Assembly (NCBI GenBank): GCA_018434945.1
Contig: JAHDOI010000050.1
Span: 1 to 64,000, forward strand
Length of the DNA: 64,000 bases
Reading direction: 5' to 3'
From: Selenomonadales bacterium
GTDB taxonomy: Bacteria; Bacillota; Negativicutes; Sporomusales; UBA7701
Shown: positions 1 to 6,310 of the stretch, piece after piece
Position numbering within the stretch: the first letter of the stretch is position 1
Layout: every line of letters begins with the position of its first letter
The notes under the pieces: generated by a model
The model's input: only the letters and a program-made list of their open reading frames with translations
The model's database searches: none
Told to the model about the DNA's origin: nothing
Program-made: the position numbers and the translations under genes

Positions 1-124
1 ACATGGTAGGACTCACCCTTTCATGTGTGTTGGTTTGTTTGGTCACTTACCGTATTACACATTGTTGGGGTAAAGTCCTATTTTCTTTTGCTTACCAACC
101 CAATATTTTTAAGGGTTTTTGGAA

Positions 125-997
125 CTACGCAAGATGCTTTTCTATAGGTAAAGTATTAACAATTTTATCTGCTAATTCTTCATCAGTCCAATGAATCCCC
201 AAATTATTGCGAACCTTAGGATCAAGTATTACATATTCGTAAAAGTAACCTAAAACTTCATGAGATACAGATTCAAAATTAAGGTTTAAACGGATGGCAT
301 CGTAAACGTTTTTTGCAATTTCAATTCTTTTATCTGAACTAAGACAACCTTTAAAATAGTGCGGGAATTGATTTTGGCATTTTTTTATCAGTTCTAAAAC
401 ATTTGATGATTTTTGTTCCCATAACTTATCTTCTATTACACATGCGGCTAATATATGTATGGCAACCTTTGTAATTTCATTAACTGACGCTTTTCCTAAC
501 CTGCTTTTCTCGCGGGTCAGTATATGTTCAAAAGTAGATGTCAAAAGTTCTTTTGTTGCATCAATTGCAAATAATAATACCGGCTGAAACTCTGTACTAT
601 TTTTCAGGGTGGATAATTCTTTCTTAGAGTAATTTAATCTATTTTCAGAAAAATAGTGTTCCAGAAGTGCGTATGACACTTTCTCGGAGGTTTCCTTCCT
701 CCCGTACTGAATTATCTCAACTTCATTTGATCCCAACAAAAATACTATGGGAGTAGCAAGCGATTTTGCCCTTTCCAAGACTTTTTCCCTATCTTCTATT
801 GCATAAAACGCAGAAATAAACGAAGTGGTCAAATCCTGGACTTTCTCATCAGCAAATACTACCAAGTCAACCGTAGACATGGTCTTATTAGCACTAGGAT
901 ATCTCAGATTTCTTTTCATATTATAAGATGTGAACCCGCATTTATATAATTGCTCTTCTAGCACGTCGAGTGAAGATTTTTCCAGGTACATATACAC
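125..997 (-). pseudogene. N-terminal fragment of an N-6 DNA methylase-like (type IIG-like) protein
   Basis: This is a 290-residue, AT-rich, Lys/Asn/Ile-rich product unlike its neighbours. Its last ~40 residues (YFYEYVILDPKVRNNLGIH then WTDEELADKIVNTLPIE) resemble the segment that precedes the SAM-binding motif I of large Eco57I/type IIG-like methylases (LGIHYTP...). The reading frame then stops before any DPACGSG-type motif, and no continuation is visible in the remaining 124 bases in any minus-strand frame. I therefore read it as truncated. The start is GTG at 997, overlapping the TAG of the upstream HTH gene by one base, with a GGGGGTG ribosome site; ATG at 991 is an alternative. A stand-alone unknown protein is possible. 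Confidence 0.4.
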
Positions 998-1449
998 TAG
1001 TCACCCCCTTTTAAAGATTTCCTTCCGGGTTTCTTCTTCCCCTGGCGGTTAATATACTCATTATCAATTACTTCCTTGGGGTAAAAGTATCTTCCTCCTA
1101 ACTTATAACCCTCCCACTTAAATCTGTTTCTGGACAACGTACTGCGGTCAATACCAAGCATATCGCAAACCTGCACAGGTGTGTAATCAGAAATTACATC
1201 AATTGCATTTTCACTTTGCATTTCCTCAAGTAAATCTTCTAATGCCTTTTGGATTGCCCTATATTGAATTGCTGCATTCGCGTCCTTTTTATCTAGGGCA
1301 TGCAAAATCTTGCTTTGGTAACTATTTATCTTTGTTCGTATTTTTTTTAGCATATTGCTCTCCGATATTATCTTCTTAATTACTATTATTACTACACGCA
1401 ATGCAAAAACACCTGCAAATAATGCAAACATCACTAAAAATTGTTGCAT
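997..1449 (-). CDS. Membrane-anchored helix-turn-helix protein of unknown role
   Basis: This 150-residue product has an N-terminal hydrophobic stretch (MQQFLVMFALFAGVFAL, then VVIIVI) followed by a Lys-rich helical region. Its C-terminal ~60 residues look like a short DNA-binding domain (TPVQVCDMLGIDRSTLSRNR, then a KLGGRYFYPKEVID wing as in excisionase/MerR-like HTHs). The frame stays open upstream into ssrA, but that part cannot be coding. ATG 1449 keeps the membrane segment. ATG 1353 has a better ribosome site (GGAGAG, four bases away) and would give a soluble 118-residue HTH protein. It overlaps the next gene by one base, so the two are probably co-transcribed. Low GC suggests horizontal origin. 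Confidence 0.5.
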   Translation of the reverse strand: MQQFLVMFALFAGVFALRVVIIVIKKIISESNMLKKIRTKINSYQSKILHALDKKDANAAIQYRAIQKALEDLLEEMQSENAIDVISDYTPVQVCDMLGIDRSTLSRNRFKWEGYKLGGRYFYPKEVIDNEYINRQGKKKPGRKSLKGGD

Positions 1450-1500
1450 TGATAACAAAGACGAACTATTGACTTTAAGGAAGAAATCCTCCAGACAAAA

Positions 1501-1543
1501 TTTTAACCATAAGCTTGCCGTTACGGCAAACTTATGGTTAAAA
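1501..1543 (-). terminator. Long near-perfect hairpin, 3' of ssrA
   Basis: Two 21-base arms (1501-1521 and 1523-1543) are complementary with a single mismatch around a one-base centre. It lies 35 bases past the tmRNA 3' end and is followed on the minus strand by AAAATTTTGTC, so it may terminate ssrA. Its symmetry and its position at the edge of the AT-rich segment also fit a recombination or regulatory palindrome. Confidence 0.55.
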
Positions 1544-1577
1544 TCACATCCCTGGCGGGAAATTTTCCGGATTTGGA

Positions 1578-1925
1578 TGGTGGAGGCGAGGGGAGTCGAA
1601 CCCCTGTCCAAAGGCATCGCTGCACAGGCTTCTCCGAGCGCAGTCTATGGTTTAGCTTTCGCCCCGTCGCCGCCCACAGACAGGCTTCTTCGGCGCTATC
1701 TCGATAAAGATTCCCAGTCGGCCCTCCGAGAATTGGGCTTCAGGTATCCCGTTAAGTGACGCCCTATCCTAGGCCACGGGACGAGCGTAGGTAGGACGTT
1801 AGCATTAAGCTGCTAAAGCGTATTCTTCGTTGGCAGTTAACTTTGACCCACCGTCTTGACGGGCAGATGGAACCCCGGCTCGCTACCTGTACCACAACTA
1901 CCCCTGTCGAAACCAGTACGCCCCC
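1578..1925 (-). ncRNA. ssrA: tmRNA (ssrA)
   Basis: This transfer-messenger RNA rescues stalled ribosomes together with SmpB. Reading the minus strand, the 5' end is GGGGGCGTACTGG at 1925 and is followed by the typical TTCGACAGGGG. The resume frame in the middle reads GCC AAC GAA GAA TAC GCT TTA GCA GCT TAA, a tag of ANEEYALAA. The 3' end has the T-arm GGTTCGA, the acceptor stem and an encoded CCA ending at 1578. The one-piece form, 348 nt, is of usual length. smpB lies about 1 kb upstream in the same orientation. Confidence 0.96.
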
Positions 1926-1983
1926 GTAAAATTACCGGGCGCTCGCTGTGGCGCCAGCCAACGGAATATTCGCTTCGATAATC

Positions 1984-2013
1984 ATTATATCATAAAAACC
2001 GCTGTCCGTCCAA
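1984..2013 (-). promoter_or_regulatory. Probable ssrA promoter
   Basis: On the minus strand TTGGAC (2008-2013) and TATAAT (1984-1989) are separated by 18 bases, about 60 bases before the mature tmRNA 5' end. This leaves a short 5' leader for RNase P processing. Confidence 0.6.
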
Positions 2014-2081
2014 TCGTCCCCGCGCGACACGGGCCACCCTGCCGCATACCCTGCGCCGGCCGCGAAACAGGCCTTATCGCT

Positions 2082-2684
2082 TCACCGGCCTCTTGCCGCC
2101 TTGGCGGCATCATCTTTCCTCATCGGGTCATTATCCAGGACCGACAGATCGATATGACAATACCCGTGCGGATTCTTCGCCAAATACATCTGATGGTCCT
2201 CCTCCGCCGGATAATAATTGCTCAGCGGCAACACCTCGGTAACGATCGGCGCCCGGTACTTCGCCTGCTCCTCGGCTACCCTCGCGGCGATCGCCTCCCT
2301 GTCCGCAGCATCGCGGTAATAAATGCCGGTGCGGTACTGGCTCCCCCGGTCGTTGCCCTGCCTGTTCAGACTCGTAGGATCGATCACCTTGAAAAAATAC
2401 GTCAAAAGCGTCCCCAGCCCGATGCGTCGCGGATCGTACCGCACATACACCGTCTCGGCGTGGCCCGTACCCTCGTAACACACCTGCCGATAAGTGGGAT
2501 TCGCCGTCTTCCCGTTGGCATAGCCCACATTGGTGTACACCACCCCCTCCAGCGCGGCCAGATAAGCCTCCAGCCCCCAGAAACAGCCCCCCGCCAGCCA
2601 TATCTCGCGCAGATTATTATCGGCGGGCGGCTCCGCCCGTCTCGCCGTCGTCGGGTTAATGGCATCCGCTGCGTTCTCGCTCAT
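2082..2684 (-). CDS. msrA: Peptide-methionine (S)-S-oxide reductase MsrA
   Basis: MsrA reduces methionine-S-sulfoxide in free or protein form using thioredoxin. The catalytic motif GGCFWG is at residues ~32-37, followed by YANGKTANPTY, GTGHAETVYVRYDP, the DPTSLNRQGNDRGSQYRTG substrate region and a C-terminal YCHIDLSV typical of the family. At 200 aa it is a stand-alone MsrA without a fused MsrB. A ~25-residue N-terminal extension precedes the domain. The start is ATG 2684, with AGGAGCC just upstream. It sits between smpB and ssrA, an unusual insertion in that cluster, and is probably an oxidative stress repair gene in an anaerobe. Confidence 0.95.
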   Translation of the reverse strand: MSENAADAINPTTARRAEPPADNNLREIWLAGGCFWGLEAYLAALEGVVYTNVGYANGKTANPTYRQVCYEGTGHAETVYVRYDPRRIGLGTLLTYFFKVIDPTSLNRQGNDRGSQYRTGIYYRDAADREAIAARVAEEQAKYRAPIVTEVLPLSNYYPAEEDHQMYLAKNPHGYCHIDLSVLDNDPMRKDDAAKAARGR

Positions 2685-2865
2685 AACAGGCTCCTTTCCG
2701 CGTGCCGCTCAAGCGGCCCCCCTCAGGCAACGCTAACTGCCGTCGGCAATAGTGTGAAAAACTGTTCCTTATTATATTCACCCTTACCCCCTGTCGTGCC
2801 TCCTGTCCAAAAAGGCTTTCCCCGCGCCCGCCCCTCGCCGCGGCGTCGCCGGGAAAACACCCCGC

Positions 2866-2889
2866 AAAAAAGCCGGCCAGCAGGCCGGC
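2866..2889 (-). terminator. Rho-independent terminator of smpB
   Basis: On the minus strand the hairpin GCCGGCCTG / CTGGCCGGC is followed by TTTTTT, about 20 bases past the smpB stop. It separates smpB from msrA. Confidence 0.85.
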
Positions 2890-2906
2890 ATGACAAACTC
2901 TCCATA

Positions 2907-3368
2907 CTACTTCTGACGCTCGCGGAACTCTCTATCCATGTCCCGCTTCGCGTCCCGTTCGGCGATATCCTGGCGCTTGTCGTACGTATGCTTGCCGGTC
3001 GCCAGCCCCAGCTCCAGCTTCGCCTTGCCGCGGGTGAAATAAAGCTTCAGCGGCACAAGCGTAAACCCCTTCTCCTTCGTCTTGCCGATTAGCTTGTTTA
3101 TCTCCACGCGGTGCATCAAAAGCTTGCGCGTCCTCAACGGCTCATGGTTGAAGCGGTTGCCCTGGTCGTACGGGCTGATATGCATATTGTGCAGCATCAG
3201 CTCGCCGTTATCCACCCTGGCATAGCTGTCCTTCAGATTCGCCCGGCCGGCCCTCAGGGACTTCACCTCCGTCCCCGTCAGCACCAATCCGGCCTCGTAC
3301 GTCTCGTGGATATGATAATCGTGCCGCGCCTTGCGGTTCTCCGACACTATCTTGATGCCCTCGGCCAC
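2907..3368 (-). CDS. smpB: SsrA-binding protein SmpB
   Basis: SmpB binds tmRNA and the stalled ribosome to start trans-translation. The 153-residue length is standard. Visible family blocks are [74 protein letters not shown] and [20 protein letters not shown], with the basic C-terminal tail ([13 protein letters not shown]) that enters the decoding centre. The start is GTG at 3368, preceded by a weak GGTGAGCAGC site. It lies upstream of ssrA in the same orientation, and its own terminator follows. Confidence 0.96.
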   Translation of the reverse strand: MAEGIKIVSENRKARHDYHIHETYEAGLVLTGTEVKSLRAGRANLKDSYARVDNGELMLHNMHISPYDQGNRFNHEPLRTRKLLMHRVEINKLIGKTKEKGFTLVPLKLYFTRGKAKLELGLATGKHTYDKRQDIAERDAKRDMDREFRERQK

Positions 3369-3438
3369 CGCTGCTCACCCCGCTTTCCCGTGCACGATAT
3401 ATTATAGCAAGTCGGCGCCGCAAACACAACCGGCTGCA

Positions 3439-3470
3439 CAAAACAAGCAGCCCGGGGCTCAGCCCCGGGC
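3439..3470 (-). terminator. Terminator after the DUF1540 gene
   Basis: The perfect hairpin GCCCGGGGCT / AGCCCCGGGC (3450-3470) starts a few bases past the stop at 3477. On the minus strand it is followed by TGCTTGTTTT. Confidence 0.8.
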
Positions 3471-3476
3471 CACCCT

Positions 3477-3638
3477 CTAACCCTTATTCTCCGCCTTGAA
3501 CGTGTGGCAGTTCGTCTCCGCCGTATACCCCGCGGTATAACCGCCGCCGTCCACGTTCACCTCGATCGCGTCCGCCGTGCACTTGCGGTCGTCCCAAAAC
3601 TTGCAGTTCCTCACCGTACAAAAAACATCCCGCGCCAT
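3477..3638 (-). CDS. Small Cys-rich DUF1540-type protein
   Basis: This is a 53-residue protein: MARDVFCTVRNCKFWDD, then RKCTADAIEVNVDGGGY, ending TNCHTFKAENKG. The four cysteines (C7, C12, C20, C44) and the pattern C-x-V-x-N-C-x-W then C-x-A-x-x-I-x-V match the DUF1540 domain common in spore-forming Firmicutes, whose role is unknown; metal binding is plausible from the Cys spacing. The start is ATG 3638 with a strong AGGAGGTGAGGGC site. It is monocistronic with its own terminator and divergent from the 50-residue gene at 3745. Confidence 0.8.
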   Translation of the reverse strand: MARDVFCTVRNCKFWDDRKCTADAIEVNVDGGGYTAGYTAETNCHTFKAENKG

Positions 3639-3744
3639 GCCCTCACCTCCTGCCAACTATTATGCTCCCCCGCCGCCCCGCTATACGCCCGCCCTGCTAA
3701 AACACGCGCCCGCTGCGCACACTAACCGCGAGGTGAAAAAACAC

Positions 3745-3897
3745 ATGGCCGACGACAAGCAACCCTGCGCCCATCCCCGCATGTGCCCTGAACAGGACGA
3801 CTTCGCCACCCGCATCAAAACCCAGAAAATCGCCCTCGAGCCGCCCCCTCCCGCCGACCTCCTCCCCCGCCGCGACGAACGGAAAAACCGCCGCTGA
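3745..3897 (+). CDS. Hypothetical 50-aa protein
   Basis: This small plus-strand gene starts at ATG 3745 with GAGGTG nine bases upstream. The product (MADDKQPCAHPRMCPEQDDF...) has two cysteines in a C-x5-C arrangement near the N terminus, a Pro-rich middle and a very basic end (RRDERKNRR). I recognise no family. Its coding end runs into the bidirectional terminator at 3883-3916. The ribosome site and shared terminator support expression, but no homologue comparison is possible here. Confidence 0.5.
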   Translation: MADDKQPCAHPRMCPEQDDFATRIKTQKIALEPPPPADLLPRRDERKNRR

Positions 3898-3916
3898 CTA
3901 ACCAGCGGCGGTTTTT
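3883..3916. terminator. Bidirectional terminator
   Basis: A-tract, hairpin AACCGCCGCT / AGCGGCGGTT and T-tract work in both directions. It ends the 50-residue plus gene, overlapping its last codons, and the LarA-like minus gene. Confidence 0.85.
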
Positions 3917-3930
3917 CACAACCCGCGTAC

Positions 3931-5199
3931 TTATAAAAGATTGCCGTTGGCGTCGAAGGGCAGCCCGTAAGGCTCGCCCGCCGCTTCCATATACCTGTTC
4001 GCGGCCACCTCGCCCAGCAGGTTCGCCGACACCTCGATCTCGTCCAGCGCCACCGTATTCTTTATCCGCACCAGGCGCACCGCCGCCTTGTCGGCGATAT
4101 TGCACGTCTTGACCGCCGCCTGGATCGCCTGCCGGTCGTTTTTCAGCACCATCGGGATCTTCACGCTCGCCGGCGCCGTCGTCGTCAGCGAATTCGGGTA
4201 AGTATTCTCGAAATCCAGCTTGTCGAATACCCGCCTCGTCGTATAATCGGCCAGCCCCAGCCCGTTGGCGTTCCCTTTCGTGCGCGTCGTCAGATCCAGC
4301 ACCGCCACCCGCGAAATGCGCGGTCCGCCGCTGATGTTCGGCGTATGGTAGCGCCCCACCACATTGGTATCGAACCCCGTGCCGCTGATATCCTTGCCGA
4401 TCTCATCGATCACCAGCACATCCAGGCTGTCGAAATACAGGCGGGGGCACAGCCGCCACGCCTCCTTGAGGAGCGCCGGCTCCCCGGCCATAATCTCGCT
4501 TCCGGCCAGCACCGCCAGGCTGCTCGTCTCGTGGTAAGCATTCTCGACGATCGCCACCCCGGCGATGATATTGGCCTTCGCCAGCGTCACCGCCGCCATC
4601 GCCCGGATATTCTCCGCCATCATCCCCGCGCCCAGATTGTGGCACACATCCGCGCCCTTCTGCTTGCCCAGCCCGATCACGATCATCTTCGCCAGGCCGC
4701 TCTCGTACGGGCCGCGGAACGACACATGGGGCTTGATGCGGTTAACGACGATTATCCCGTCCGCCTCATAGGCGCAGCGGTCGAGATACACCGGGCTGCC
4801 GGACGCCGTGCGCCCCACCTCCGCCGTCTCCATCGTCGCCCTGATCGGCGCCCCCACCGTCTCCTCGGTTATGCCCATCCCGGCCAGCATATTCCGCTGC
4901 CCCTCAGCCGTCGCGCCGCCGTGGCTGCCCATCGCCGGCACCAGGAACGGTTCGCCGCCGGCCTCCCTGACGGCCTTCACCAGCACCCGCAGCATCGCGG
5001 GCAGGGCCGTTATCCCCCGGCTGCCGGCGGTGATGGCGATCTGCTGACCGCGCTTCACCCCCGCCAGCGTTCCCTTATCTCTCAGTTGGGCCGCCAGCTC
5101 GGCCACAGGGTCTTCAAGCCGCGGCCGCTCAAACGTCTGCCTTACCCGCGCCACGCGCGGTATCGCTACACCGTCCAGCAGCCTGTCTATCGCACTCAT
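3931..5199 (-). CDS. LarA-family (lactate racemase-like) nickel-pincer protein
   Basis: This is a 422-residue member of the LarA/DUF2088 family, whose founding member racemizes lactate using a nickel pincer nucleotide covalently held by a lysine. Motifs that fit are GSRGITALP, VPAMGSHGGAT (His), VNRIKPHVSF (His), ESGLAKM (position of the pincer-bound Lys) and KGADVCHNLG (His). The substrate is unlikely to be lactate by default, because many LarA homologues act on other 2-hydroxyacids. ATG 5199 is chosen because GGGGGAGGA lies eight bases upstream. The DUF362 gene ends 23 bases before it, so the two are one unit. No larB, larC or larE pincer-synthesis genes are in the window. Confidence 0.82.
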   Translation of the reverse strand: MSAIDRLLDGVAIPRVARVRQTFERPRLEDPVAELAAQLRDKGTLAGVKRGQQIAITAGSRGITALPAMLRVLVKAVREAGGEPFLVPAMGSHGGATAEGQRNMLAGMGITEETVGAPIRATMETAEVGRTASGSPVYLDRCAYEADGIIVVNRIKPHVSFRGPYESGLAKMIVIGLGKQKGADVCHNLGAGMMAENIRAMAAVTLAKANIIAGVAIVENAYHETSSLAVLAGSEIMAGEPALLKEAWRLCPRLYFDSLDVLVIDEIGKDISGTGFDTNVVGRYHTPNISGGPRISRVAVLDLTTRTKGNANGLGLADYTTRRVFDKLDFENTYPNSLTTTAPASVKIPMVLKNDRQAIQAAVKTCNIADKAAVRLVRIKNTVALDEIEVSANLLGEVAANRYMEAAGEPYGLPFDANGNLL

Positions 5200-5222
5200 C
5201 ACGATTCCTCCCCCGGCAAAGC

Positions 5223-6170
5223 TCACGCCTTGCGCACCGGCATCTTATCTAAATCCATGCTGCCCACGCCCAGCTCCGCCGCGATGCGGATATACTCCAC
5301 ATCGCCCGGCTTCAGCCCGAACAGCTTCGCCCCGTAGGCGTCCACCGCCACCGGGTCGGTTCCGAACACCAGTTGGTTATATTCGCGGATCGGTCCCGGG
5401 CCCATCGGCCCGTTGTCCGTTATGCCGCGCAGCGCGTCCAGGATGGTCAGGTGGGGCCTCTTGAACGCCGCCGTCTCCGCGATGCAGCGCTGCAGGTCGG
5501 TGCGGTGAAAATAGCCGCGGTCCCACACCAGCCCCATCAGATTCTTCATCCCCAGCGTCAGCGTCGTGCCGTTGTGATGCTTCAGGATCGGCATATTGAT
5601 GAAAACGTCGGCCTCCAGCACATCCTTGCTGTACTCGGCCGCCGCCAGCACCCTGCCGCCCATCTGCACCGGCTTGAAATACTTATCGCGGCCGCCGTTG
5701 AGCGTGTATATCTGGCCGCCCGCCGCCGCCACAGCCGTCTTCATCCCCGTTTTCTCCAGACAGATAACCGGATTCGTGAACGGGTAATCGATGACCTTCA
5801 CCGTCTTGGCCCCGGCGGCCAGGCAAGTGCGCACCAGCGCCCCCACCAGCGTGATATTGGTCGTGGCCGCTTCCTCCGGCGTCCGCGGCACGCTGAAATT
5901 CGGCTTCAGCACCACCGTCGCCCCCGGCTTCACCAACGCCCCGATGCCGCCAAGGGCCGCCAGGCCCCGCGCCAGCATCTCCGCCGGGTCAGCGCCCTCG
6001 GACACCACCAGCCCGCCGCCGGGCGGCGGCGCGGCCGCAGCCTCCCGTCCCGCACCCACGTCGGCCCGGGGCGGAGTCGACGGCTTGGCCGGCGCCGGCG
6101 CGCAGCCGGGCAGCAGCGCCGCCCCCAGCCCGGCCAGAGCGGCCATCCTCAGGAAATCCCTGCGATCCAT
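5223..6170 (-). CDS. Exported DUF362 domain protein (Tat/lipoprotein signal)
   Basis: This 315-residue protein begins MDRRDFLRMAALAGLGAALL, a twin-arginine signal, followed by a lipobox-like LLPGC and a Pro/Ala-rich linker (~25-50). The rest is a DUF362 domain: VVLKPNFSVPRTPEEAATTN, VIDYPF, FINMPILKHHNGTTLTLGMK, KNLMGLVWDRGYFH, TILDALRGITDNGP and FGTDPVAVDAYGAKLFG. DUF362 proteins are poorly characterised; some carry Fe-S clusters, but none is visible here. It is co-transcribed with the LarA-like gene, which suggests a shared substrate or cofactor role (inference). Confidence 0.8.
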   Translation of the reverse strand: MDRRDFLRMAALAGLGAALLPGCAPAPAKPSTPPRADVGAGREAAAAPPPGGGLVVSEGADPAEMLARGLAALGGIGALVKPGATVVLKPNFSVPRTPEEAATTNITLVGALVRTCLAAGAKTVKVIDYPFTNPVICLEKTGMKTAVAAAGGQIYTLNGGRDKYFKPVQMGGRVLAAAEYSKDVLEADVFINMPILKHHNGTTLTLGMKNLMGLVWDRGYFHRTDLQRCIAETAAFKRPHLTILDALRGITDNGPMGPGPIREYNQLVFGTDPVAVDAYGAKLFGLKPGDVEYIRIAAELGVGSMDLDKMPVRKA

Positions 6171-6228
6171 CCTCTTCTCTCCCTGTCGGTTTCTATCTTA
6201 TTTCCGGGAAATAACGCCTACCCTTCCA

Positions 6229-6310
6229 CATGTCAGGGCAAAAGCCAGAGTATATGTCAGAGTTTATGTCAGAGTTTTGCCAGATTTTGTCCGTCTTTTG
6301 CCAGAGCTCC
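6229..6310. repeat. Short degenerate tandem repeats spanning the rnr stop
   Basis: TATGTCAGAGTT occurs twice back to back (6253-6277), with related GTCAGGGC, GCCAGAG and TTGCCAGA units on both sides. The array covers the last codons of rnr (encoding SGKRRTKSGKTLT) and ~35 bases beyond its stop. Confidence 0.6.

Noticed and set aside
3-194. Plus-strand open frame of 63 codons in the AT-rich segment
   Set aside because: No ribosome site and no recognisable domain; it overlaps the end of the minus-strand methylase-like fragment and reads like AT-rich noise.
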